From UBA5862 sp002408105 (GTDB lineage: Bacteria > Pseudomonadota > Gammaproteobacteria > Pseudomonadales > UBA5862), in NCBI GenBank assembly GCA_034189125.1, contig JAXHVB010000135.1:1-37932 (forward strand): DNA of 37,932 nt, in the 5' to 3' direction. The position numbers were made by a program, and so were the translations under genes. Shown here piece after piece: positions 1 through 6,064 of this stretch. Within the stretch, counting starts at the first letter, position 1; every line of letters begins with the position of its first letter. The notes under the pieces were generated by a model. That model was given only the letters and a program-made list of their open reading frames with translations, ran no database searches and had not been told where the DNA came from.

Positions 1-747
1 GAAGCCGCGGACGGTGGCACCCTGTTCCTCGACGAAATCGGGGAACTGCCGCTGGAGGCCCAGGCCCGGCTGCTTCGGGTGCTGCAGGAAGGCGAGATCC
101 GCAAGGTGGGCGCCATTGAGGCCACCCAAGTAGACGTGCGGCTGATTTCCGCCACCCACCGTGACCTGGCAACGCTGTCGATCCAACAGCAGTTTCGCCA
201 CGACCTGTTTTACCGCATCGCAGTGATGCCACTGGAATTGCCGCCCTTGCGAGACCGGGGCGCCGACATCTTGGAACTGGCCGACCATTTCCTGCGGTTG
301 ACTTGCAAGCGCTTCGGTCGCGACCTCTTGGAGCTCTCGCCTGACGCCATCCAGGCACTCACCACCCACAGTTGGCCTGGCAACGTGCGCGAGCTCCAAA
401 ATGCGATCGAGCGGGCCGTTATCCTGACTGAAGGCGACACCATCGAGCACCGCAGCCTCGGCCTGGACATCGAGTTGGTCGAAGTCACTCGCTTGCGGCC
501 AGCGTTCGTGGGAGAGGCCGATGAATCTGCACCTGCGCCAACCAGGGCCAAGCCCGCTTTCGAGCCTGGCGAAGGGCTGTCGCTGGAGGACTACTTCCAG
601 CAGTTCGTTCTCGAGCACCAGGAGCACATGAGCGAGACCGAACTCGCGAGAAAACTGGGCATCAGCCGCAAGTGCCTCTGGGAACGTCGTCAGCGCTTCG
701 GCATCCCACGCACCAAGCCCGCCAGCAAACGCAGCAGCACTGGTTGA
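1..747 (+). CDS. cbrB: CbrB-like sigma-54-dependent response regulator (5' truncated)
   Basis: This is the C-terminal 248 residues of an NtrC-family activator; the receiver domain and Walker A lie left of the window. The first codons encode the Walker B region GGTLFLDEIGELP. They are followed by a sensor I segment (VRLISATHRDL), an arginine-finger stretch (FRHDLFYRIAV) and sensor II (WPGNVREL). The last 45 residues form a Fis-type helix-turn-helix (SETELARKLGISRKCLWERR). Family knowledge: such proteins use ATP hydrolysis to open sigma-54 promoters. The position just before a CrcZ-like RNA and pcnB-folK-panB matches Pseudomonas cbrB, the regulator of carbon/nitrogen balance partnered with the kinase CbrA. 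CbrA would lie upstream and is not visible. Another NtrC-family member is possible, but synteny and the downstream sigma-54 promoter favour CbrB. Confidence 0.82.
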   Translation, partial: EAADGGTLFLDEIGELPLEAQARLLRVLQEGEIRKVGAIEATQVDVRLISATHRDLATLSIQQQFRHDLFYRIAVMPLELPPLRDRGADILELADHFLRLTCKRFGRDLLELSPDAIQALTTHSWPGNVRELQNAIERAVILTEGDTIEHRSLGLDIELVEVTRLRPAFVGEADESAPAPTRAKPAFEPGEGLSLEDYFQQFVLEHQEHMSETELARKLGISRKCLWERRQRFGIPRTKPASKRSSTG

Positions 748-771
748 TAAGGAAACGGGGCTGCGCTCAGT

Positions 772-819
772 TGTTACCCTCGAGCGAATTGCCCCCCGAA
801 ATCGAGCAGTTCGGTAACA
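772..819 (+). promoter_or_regulatory. Candidate CbrB upstream activating site
   Basis: TGTTAC (772-777) and its inverted complement GTAACA (814-819) are 42 bp apart start to start, close to four helical turns. A further GTAAC lies at 861-865. They sit about 60-150 bp upstream of the predicted start of the CrcZ-like RNA, the usual range for sigma-54 enhancers. From memory, Pseudomonas CbrB sites are the same hexamers with a spacing near 14 bp, so the 36-bp gap here is atypical. The assignment is inferred from sequence and position. Confidence 0.5.
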
Positions 820-892
820 TGGCGCCAAGCACTGGCCAAGGTCACAGCCAGATTTTTTTCGTAACCCAATGTTTAGAAAAGAGTTATTTTTT

Positions 893-908
893 TGGCACAG
901 CTTCTGCA
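893..908 (+). promoter_or_regulatory. Sigma-54 promoter of the CrcZ-like RNA
   Basis: TGGCACAGCTTCTGCA matches the -24/-12 consensus TGGCAC-N5-TTGCA except for one T-to-C change. GG (894-895) and GC (906-907) are separated by exactly 10 bp. The predicted start is near A919. An AT-rich tract (851-893) separates the promoter from the candidate activator sites and could act as a bend. Confidence 0.8.
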
Positions 909-918
909 TTAGATCAAT

Positions 919-1159
919 ACACAATAACAACAACAAACAATAATAAGAAAGACAGCCGGGCGAGAATAACTACAATAAGCGCACCCGGCAGGGCGCAGCG
1001 ACGCCCCGCACGGCGACTGTGATAACCGTGCTTGGCCGGGCGGATAACACCAATAACAACGCCCCGGTCGATCCACACAACAACAAGGTCGCCGGCACAG
1101 CCAGCTGAACCCGAAATGACACACCTTGCAGTGGAATGCCGAAGGGCATTCCACTGCAA
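919..1159 (+). ncRNA. crcZ: CrcZ-like Hfq/Crc-sequestering small RNA
   Basis: The gap between the CbrB-like regulator and pcnB has no convincing protein gene but is full of A-rich CA motifs: AATAACAACAACAA (923-936), AAACAATAATAA (935-946), AATAACTACAATAA (965-978), AATAACAA (1052-1059) and AACAACAA (1079-1086). In Pseudomonas this position holds crcZ, a CbrB/sigma-54-dependent RNA whose CA motifs bind the distal face of Hfq (with Crc) and relieve catabolite repression. Two motifs here lie in loops of GC-rich stems: GCCGGG (955-960) with CCCGGC (984-989), and 1034-1041 with 1061-1069. Further hairpins are 991-995/1002-1006 and 1008-1013/1026-1031. The 3' end is placed at a perfect 15-bp hairpin but is uncertain, because no U-run follows. 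The RNA is about 240 nt, shorter than the roughly 400 nt I recall for Pseudomonas CrcZ. Homology rests on synteny, promoter and motifs. Confidence 0.8.
1126..1159 (+). terminator. Perfect 15-bp hairpin at the end of the CrcZ-like RNA
   Basis: TTGCAGTGGAATGCC (1126-1140) and its exact complement (1145-1159) flank a GAAG loop. It lies after the last CA motif and about 90 bp before pcnB, so it is the likely 3' boundary of the RNA. The following bases (TCACCCGTCTTGCC) are not a U-tract, so this may be a processing or stability hairpin rather than a standard intrinsic terminator. Confidence 0.5.
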
Positions 1160-1246
1160 TTCACCCGTCTTGCCGGGATCCTCTTCTCGCTTTCTTAAAC
1201 TGCAGCCTCGACTTTTGCAGCTCGGATCAGTGGGTCAAACCGTGCT

Positions 1247-2569
1247 ATGATCCGGCCCATTCCCTCTATCTTCTTTTGTCGAACCTCTGCGTTGCAGCCC
1301 TACCGCACCCCCCGCGACCAACACTCCATCTCTCGGCGGGACATCAGCCAACCCGCATTGCGCGTGCTCTATCGGTTGCACGAACACGGCTACCGCGCCT
1401 GTTTGGTCGGCGGATGCGTGCGCGACCTGCTGTTGGGGCATGCACCCAAAGACTTTGATGTCGTCACCGACGCCACTCCAGAGGAAATCACGACGCTGTT
1501 CCGGGGTTCGCGCATCATTGGTCGCAGGTTTCAGATCGTGCATGTGCGCATGGGCCGAGAAATCACTGAGGTCTCGACCTTTCGAGCCGCCGCAGAGTCC
1601 GACGATGTCGACGCGAACCGCACCGCAGAAGGGATGATTTTGCGGGACAACGTGTTCGGGCCGCAGGAAGAAGACGCACTGCGGCGCGACTTCACCATCA
1701 ATGCGCTGTACTACGACATCGCAGATTTCGCCCTGGTCGACTACGTCGGAGGAATGGCAGACTTGGAGGCCAGGGTGATCCGGCTGATCGGAGAGCCCGC
1801 ACAGCGCTATCGCGAAGATCCAGTGCGCCTGCTACGTGCTGCCCGCTTCGTGGCCAAGCTGGGGTTTCACCTCGCACCAGAAACCGCGGCCCCCATTGAA
1901 GACCTGAAAACCCTACTCCGTGATGTGCCACCTGCGCGGCTGTTCGACGAAGTGGTCAAACTTTTCATGACCGGTCACGGAGCGGCTTCTTTTCAGGCAT
2001 TGCGCAATTTGGGCCTGCTCCCCTACCTGCTTCCCGGGCTCAACACTGAGTTGGAGTGCGGCAATGGCTTTGCCCAGCGCCTGGTAGAGGCAGCACTGCG
2101 CAATACCGATGAGCGGCTCGCGAACCAGCAGCCTGTGACCCCAGGCTTTCTCTTCGCTGCCCTGCTTTGGCCTTCGGTCGAGCGGCACCGCGCCGCCCTG
2201 CTTGCAACCGGAGAATCTCCGCTCCCCGCGCTCCAAGTGGCAGCGCAACGCGCCATTGCCACGCAACTGGAGGCAACGGCGCTTCCCAAACGGTTCTCAT
2301 TTATGATGCGCGAAATCTGGGAGCTCCAACTGCGCCTGCCCAGGCGCACCCCACGCAATGTGGCCCAGATGGCCGCGTCAAAGCGGTTTCGAGCCGGTTA
2401 CGACTTCGTCCTTCTCCGTGAGCAAGCCGGAGAGGACCTTGGTGGCCTCGGCGCCTGGTGGACCCAGTACCAGGACGCCGATGCCAGCGGGCAGCAAAAG
2501 CTGATCGAAGCGCTCCCGCGTGGACCCAAGCGGAAAAAAAAGCGCACCCGCGCCGCCGCTTCCCGATGA
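1247..2569 (+). CDS. pcnB: Poly(A) polymerase I
   Basis: Adds poly(A) tails to RNA 3' ends, marking them for decay by PNPase and RNase E. The class II nucleotidyltransferase core is clear: LVGGCVRDLLLG, then the catalytic acidic pair in KDFDVVTDATPEE, then RRDFTINALYYD and the RNA-binding segment RYREDPVRLLRAARF. The C-terminus is a basic tail (GPKRKKKRTR), as in proteobacterial PcnB. The upstream ATG at 1247 overlaps a TATGAT sequence (1246-1251) that could be a -10 box and has no good ribosome binding site, so the true start may be internal and non-ATG, for example TTG at 1292. E. coli pcnB is known to use a rare AUU start. The stop overlaps the folK start by four bases (ATGA), so the two are probably coupled. 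The length of 440 residues is normal for the family. Confidence 0.93.
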   Translation: MIRPIPSIFFCRTSALQPYRTPRDQHSISRRDISQPALRVLYRLHEHGYRACLVGGCVRDLLLGHAPKDFDVVTDATPEEITTLFRGSRIIGRRFQIVHVRMGREITEVSTFRAAAESDDVDANRTAEGMILRDNVFGPQEEDALRRDFTINALYYDIADFALVDYVGGMADLEARVIRLIGEPAQRYREDPVRLLRAARFVAKLGFHLAPETAAPIEDLKTLLRDVPPARLFDEVVKLFMTGHGAASFQALRNLGLLPYLLPGLNTELECGNGFAQRLVEAALRNTDERLANQQPVTPGFLFAALLWPSVERHRAALLATGESPLPALQVAAQRAIATQLEATALPKRFSFMMREIWELQLRLPRRTPRNVAQMAASKRFRAGYDFVLLREQAGEDLGGLGAWWTQYQDADASGQQKLIEALPRGPKRKKKRTRAAASR

Positions 2570-3060
2570 GCGTGCAGGCTTTCGTGGGCGCCGGCAGCAA
2601 CCTAGACGACCCCGAGCACCAAATCAAAACGGCCCTGAACGCCCTGGACCAGTTGCCTCACACGCGGCTGGTCGCACAGTCCCATTGGTACCGAAGCGCA
2701 CCCTGGGGCGGCATCGACCAGCCCGAATTCGTCAATGTGGTGGCCGAAATCGAGACTGCATTGGACGCCGAGCAGCTGTTGGAAGAGCTGCTTGCCATCG
2801 AACGGCGGCATGGCCGCATGCGCCGGGTCCGCTGGGGCCCAAGAACCCTCGATTTGGACCTGCTCCTGTTTGGTGATGCACAAATCCGCACCCCAAGGCT
2901 CAAAGTGCCCCATCCGCGCCTGCACGAACGCAATTTCGTTCTGGTGCCCTTGGCAGATCTGGTTGTCGACCTTACACTCCCGGATGGCAAGCGACTGAGC
3001 ACGTTGGTTGCGAACTGCGCACCCCACCGCTTGATTCGCATCGCCGAGCCCCCGCCGTGA
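2566..3060 (+). CDS. folK: 2-amino-4-hydroxy-6-hydroxymethyldihydropteridine pyrophosphokinase
   Basis: Cytosolic HPPK transfers pyrophosphate from ATP to 6-hydroxymethyl-7,8-dihydropterin, giving the substrate of FolP, which is encoded elsewhere in this window. The 164-residue product starts MSVQAFVGAGSNLDDP, the family's substrate-binding N-terminus. It contains SHWYRSAPWGG and the signature RWGPRTLDLDLLLFGD with the Mg-binding aspartates, followed by VPHPRLHERNFVLVPL. The ATG at 2566 was chosen because it overlaps the pcnB stop and gives the normal family length; an in-frame upstream extension to 2458 reads as the shadow of pcnB. The stop overlaps a GTG start of the next gene, so pcnB, folK and the kinase look translationally coupled. 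Confidence 0.95.
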   Translation: MSVQAFVGAGSNLDDPEHQIKTALNALDQLPHTRLVAQSHWYRSAPWGGIDQPEFVNVVAEIETALDAEQLLEELLAIERRHGRMRRVRWGPRTLDLDLLLFGDAQIRTPRLKVPHPRLHERNFVLVPLADLVVDLTLPDGKRLSTLVANCAPHRLIRIAEPPP

Positions 3061-3731
3061 CGCCGCCACCCCCAGCCACGGCCGACGCGGCAATGCCCCG
3101 ACACATCGCCATTGAGGGTCCCATCGGTGTGGGCAAAACCACGCTGGCGCGGCGCCTTGCCAGCACCTTCGACTGCGACCTACTGCTCGAGGCACCTGAG
3201 CAAAACCCTTTTTTGCCAAGGTTCTACCGCAACCCACGGGCAGTGGCGCTGCAAACCCAGCTGTTCTTTTTGTTCCAGCGGGTGGAGCAGCTTCGCGCTG
3301 TCCACCAGAGCGACCTGTTCCAACCCGCGCGGGTGGCCGATTTTCTGTTTGCAAAGGACCGCTTGTTCGCAGAGCTCAACCTGGACCCCGATGAGCTCGC
3401 CCTCTACCTGCAGGTTCATGCCCACCTTGAGCCTGAGCTACCCAGGCCTGACTTCGTGATCTACCTGCAAGCCCCGACCGAGGTGTTGTTAAAACGCATT
3501 CAGATGCGGGGCATTGCCCACGAACGTGCTATAAACGCCGACTACCTGAACCGCTTGAACGAAACCTACGCACGCTACTTTCTGTATTTCGAAGACGCCC
3601 CGCTGCTGATCGTGAATGCCGCCACCATTGATTTCGCCAACCGCGACCAAGACCTGCAGGCCCTGGTGGAATTGATTCGCGAGCGCCCTCGTGGGCGCCA
3701 CTACTTCAACCCCAGCCCCCAACTGCTCTGA
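3057..3731 (+). CDS. Deoxynucleoside kinase (dAdo/dGuo kinase family)
   Basis: A P-loop kinase of the deoxynucleoside kinase family, predicted to phosphorylate deoxynucleosides for dNTP salvage. The Walker A motif EGPIGVGKTTLARR lies at about residues 19-32. FAKDRLFAELNLDPDEL is the DR-type catalytic region, and the lid contains LLKRIQMRGIAHER. The start is taken as GTG 3057 because it overlaps the folK stop (GTGA), like the pcnB/folK junction. ATG 3093, just before PRHIAIEGPIG, is a good alternative giving 212 residues. The gene lies in the folK-panB interval, where I know similar kinases from betaproteobacteria but not from Pseudomonas. The nucleoside preference cannot be read from the sequence. 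Confidence 0.85.
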   Translation: MTPPPPATADAAMPRHIAIEGPIGVGKTTLARRLASTFDCDLLLEAPEQNPFLPRFYRNPRAVALQTQLFFLFQRVEQLRAVHQSDLFQPARVADFLFAKDRLFAELNLDPDELALYLQVHAHLEPELPRPDFVIYLQAPTEVLLKRIQMRGIAHERAINADYLNRLNETYARYFLYFEDAPLLIVNAATIDFANRDQDLQALVELIRERPRGRHYFNPSPQLL

Positions 3732-3740
3732 GGTCCGGAC

Positions 3741-4535
3741 ATGCCACCCGTCACCTTGACCACATTGCGAAAAATGAAAGACTCACGGGAACGCTTTGCT
3801 TGTCTAACCGCCTACGATGCGACCTTCGCACACTTGCTGAGCGCCGCTGGCATCGAAGTGTTGTTGGTCGGAGACTCCCTTGGCATGGTGATTCAAGGTG
3901 CCCGCTCGACCGTGCCCGTGACGCTGGAGGACATCCTATACCACACAAGGTGCGTTGCTGCGGGGAACCAGAACGCACTGGTTATGGCCGATCTCCCCTA
4001 CATGACCTACGCGTTCCCTGAGCAAGCGGTCAATGCCGCAGCCCAGGTCATGCAGGCGGGGGCCAACGTGGTGAAACTCGAAGCCGCCGACAACCTCCCG
4101 GAAATCATTCGTGTGCTCAGCGCCCGCTCCATACCAACCTGCGCACACATTGGCTTGGCACCCCAAGCGGTCGACAAGCTCGGTGGGTACCGGGTTCAAG
4201 GACGGGGAACCCACGCCGCCGAGTCACTGATCGAGACCGCGGTGGAGCTTGAACGCGCCGGTGCCGACCTGTTGCTGACCGAGTGCATCCCGGCGTCGCT
4301 GGCCCGCATCATCACCCAGCAACTGACCATCCCGGTAATCGGGATTGGGGCTGGCTCGGATACCGACGGCCAGATCCTGGTGATGCACGACATGCTCGGC
4401 GCGACCACAGGACATGTTCCAAAGTTCGTTCGCAACTTTCTGGCTGACGCAGGCTCAATCGACGAAGCTGCGCGAGGCTACCGCGACGCCGTGCGGGCCG
4501 GCAGCTTTCCGGCACCTGAACACTGTTTCGACTGA
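3741..4535 (+). CDS. panB: 3-methyl-2-oxobutanoate hydroxymethyltransferase
   Basis: First committed step of pantothenate (coenzyme A) synthesis: transfers a hydroxymethyl group from methylene-tetrahydrofolate to alpha-ketoisovalerate, giving ketopantoate. The 264 residues match the family length. Visible signatures are CLTAYDATFA, LLVGDSLGMVIQG (metal-binding Asp), VVKLEAAD, CAHIGLAPQ, LLLTECIP (catalytic Glu) and IGIGAGSDTDGQILVMHDML. A ribosome binding site GAGGTC lies about 6 nt before the ATG and overlaps the end of the kinase gene. panC follows 14 nt later, so panB and panC are almost certainly cotranscribed. The folate dependence gives a metabolic link to folK in the same cluster. Confidence 0.96.
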   Translation: MPPVTLTTLRKMKDSRERFACLTAYDATFAHLLSAAGIEVLLVGDSLGMVIQGARSTVPVTLEDILYHTRCVAAGNQNALVMADLPYMTYAFPEQAVNAAAQVMQAGANVVKLEAADNLPEIIRVLSARSIPTCAHIGLAPQAVDKLGGYRVQGRGTHAAESLIETAVELERAGADLLLTECIPASLARIITQQLTIPVIGIGAGSDTDGQILVMHDMLGATTGHVPKFVRNFLADAGSIDEAARGYRDAVRAGSFPAPEHCFD

Positions 4536-4549
4536 ACCCTGGGGGGGGC

Positions 4550-5431
4550 ATGACCCAGAACGACCAGGGCCCGCCGCGCTCCATCGCAGTTGCCCACACA
4601 ATCGCCGAGGCACGGGCAGCCCTTGCGGAATCTGTGGCGGCCGGGCGCAGCATCGGCCTGGTACCCACCATGGGCAACCTCCACCCCGGCCATCTCACAT
4701 TGGTGCAGCGCGCCCTGGAAGACTGCGACCAAGTCGTCGTGAGCCTGTTCGTGAACCCCACACAGTTCGGCCCGAAGGAGGACTTTGCCCGCTATCCACG
4801 CACCCTGGAGCAGGACCTCAAGCACCTCATGGACGCCGGCGCCCACCTCGCGTTCGTCCCATCGGTCGACACCATGTACCCGCTCGGTACCGCCAATACC
4901 ATCCGGGTCGGAACCCCGGCGGCGGCCGACATCCTGTGTGGGGCGGCGCGCCCAGGGCACTTCACCGGCGTGACCACTGTGGTGACCAAGCTGTTCAACA
5001 TCGTTCGACCGCAGCGGGCGTATTTCGGAGAAAAGGACTACCAACAACTCACCATCCTGCGGTTGCTGGTGCAAGACCTGCACTTTCCGGTGTCCATCAT
5101 CGCGGTACCCACCTGCCGGGAACCCGACGGTTTGGCCATGAGTTCACGCAACCAGTACCTCGACGGGGAGCAGCGCCGGCGGGCCAGCGAAATTCCGCGG
5201 GCACTGGCAACCGCGGCCGAGCAGATCGGCGAGGGCGCACTGGAGCATGCCGCCATCGCTGAAAGCGGCAAACAGGCGCTGCGCGACGCCGGATTTGATG
5301 TGGACTATTTCGAGATTCGGCGAGCGGAAGACCTCGGGGTCCCAGATGCCAACCACCGGAATCTCGTGGTTCTGACCGCTGCCCGAATCGGCCAGGTGCG
5401 CCTGATCGACAACCTCCGCATTGAGGTTTGA
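4550..5431 (+). CDS. panC: Pantothenate synthetase
   Basis: ATP-dependent ligase that joins pantoate and beta-alanine to form pantothenate, through a pantoyl-adenylate intermediate. The HIGH-like motif is seen in VPTMGNLHPGHLTLV, then SLFVNPTQFGPKEDF, VTTVVTKLFNIVRP, YFGEKDYQQL and the KMSKS-equivalent GLAMSSRNQYLD. The 293 residues are typical. The ATG at 4550 follows a G-run (GGGGGGG) that can serve as the ribosome binding site. The beta-alanine substrate is the product of PanD, encoded next, so the cluster supplies the complete ligation step of the pathway. Confidence 0.96.
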   Translation: MTQNDQGPPRSIAVAHTIAEARAALAESVAAGRSIGLVPTMGNLHPGHLTLVQRALEDCDQVVVSLFVNPTQFGPKEDFARYPRTLEQDLKHLMDAGAHLAFVPSVDTMYPLGTANTIRVGTPAAADILCGAARPGHFTGVTTVVTKLFNIVRPQRAYFGEKDYQQLTILRLLVQDLHFPVSIIAVPTCREPDGLAMSSRNQYLDGEQRRRASEIPRALATAAEQIGEGALEHAAIAESGKQALRDAGFDVDYFEIRRAEDLGVPDANHRNLVVLTAARIGQVRLIDNLRIEV

Positions 5432-5455
5432 CCTTACCGGGATTTGAGGCATACT
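5428..5455 (+). promoter_or_regulatory. Candidate sigma-70 promoter for panD
   Basis: TTGACC (5428-5433), a 16-bp spacer and CATACT (5450-5455) resemble -35 and -10 boxes and overlap the panC stop codon. Predicted initiation near 5462 gives a leader of about 60 nt, with a GC-rich inverted repeat (TCCGG/CCGGA) before the ribosome binding site. panD may therefore be transcribed independently of panBC. Confidence 0.4.
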
Positions 5456-5521
5456 AGCCCGCCACTCATCCGGCCGCCGGACGATTACTAGCAAACACTG
5501 AGGGGAAGAGGTGTAGCTGTC

Positions 5522-5902
5522 ATGCAATCGATCATGCTGAAAGCCAAGTTGCATAAAGCGCGCGTAACCCATGCCGAGTTGGAGTACGAAGGCTCCTGCG
5601 CGATCGATGGCAAGCTGCTGGATCTGTCTGGGATTCGCGAGTTCGAGCAGATCCAGATCTACAACGTGGACAACGGCGAACGTTTCACCACCTATGCGAT
5701 CCGGGCAGAGGATGGCTCCGGGGTCATCTCAGTCAATGGTGCTGCGGCCCACAAAGCGACCCCGGGCGATCGCGTCATTATTTGCGCGTACGCGAGCTAT
5801 ACCGCGGCCCAGTTGGCCAACTACAAGCCTTCTCTGGTCTACCTCAATCCCGACAATAGCGTCAGCCACTCAAGCAACGCCATTCCCATTCAGGTGGCAT
5901 AA
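5522..5902 (+). CDS. panD: Aspartate 1-decarboxylase proenzyme
   Basis: Makes beta-alanine from L-aspartate for pantothenate synthesis. It is a pyruvoyl enzyme: the proenzyme cleaves itself between Gly24 and Ser25 in YEGSCAID, and Ser25 becomes the pyruvoyl group. Other hallmarks are MLKAKLHKARVTHAEL at the start, YNVDNGERFTTY with the conserved Arg-Phe-Thr-Thr, and the NGAAAH and GDRVIICAYA segments. The 126 residues are normal, and placing the cleavage Gly at residue 24 supports the ATG at 5522 (GAGGGGAAGAGG lies just upstream). Separated from panC by 90 bp. Confidence 0.96.
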   Translation: MQSIMLKAKLHKARVTHAELEYEGSCAIDGKLLDLSGIREFEQIQIYNVDNGERFTTYAIRAEDGSGVISVNGAAAHKATPGDRVIICAYASYTAAQLANYKPSLVYLNPDNSVSHSSNAIPIQVA

Positions 5903-5931
5903 CACCGCCTCCAATCCAGGCTCTCCCTCGG

Positions 5932-5961
5932 TTGATCAAGCCGAGAACGCACGGGTACACT
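5932..5961 (+). promoter_or_regulatory. Candidate sigma-70 promoter for acs
   Basis: TTGATC (5932-5937), an 18-bp spacer and TACACT (5956-5961). Initiation near 5968 would give a leader of about 97 nt holding the hairpin ACCCCC-TCGC-GGGGGT (5995-6010) and the A-rich element at the ribosome binding site. The motif is of moderate quality only. Confidence 0.35.
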
Positions 5962-6043
5962 AAATTCGTCCGGTATACGACCGGTTGTGGGCTTACCCCC
6001 TCGCGGGGGTGCTTGCCACACCGTCCCGCGGCTTAAAAACCCT

Positions 6044-6057
6044 AACAACAGCAAGGA
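6044..6057 (+). promoter_or_regulatory. Hfq/Crc-type CA motif overlapping the acs ribosome binding site
   Basis: AAC AAC AGC AAG (6044-6055) is four successive A-purine-N triplets, the pattern bound by the Hfq distal face. Its end overlaps the Shine-Dalgarno AAGGA (6053-6057), 7 nt before the GTG start of acs. It differs from the Pseudomonas Crc-target pattern AAnAAnAA by one G. Hfq binding here would be expected to block ribosome entry, so the site is a plausible target relieved by the CrcZ-like RNA. Inferred from sequence. Confidence 0.55.
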
Positions 6058-6064
6058 CATTGCC

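Noticed and set aside
909..1164. Short open frames of about 64-81 codons on the - strand across the crcZ-like region
   Set aside because: They are low-complexity (Cys/Val/Leu-rich) readings of the A/C-rich RNA, overlap each other in all frames and have no ribosome binding site or recognisable domain.
2458..2565. Extended N-terminus for folK
   Set aside because: The extra 36 residues overlap pcnB in another frame, while ATG 2566 begins the conserved HPPK sequence.
5987..6064. Upstream GTG start for acs, adding 26 residues
   Set aside because: The extension is not acs-like and runs through a leader hairpin; GTG 6065 has a proper ribosome binding site and gives the family length.
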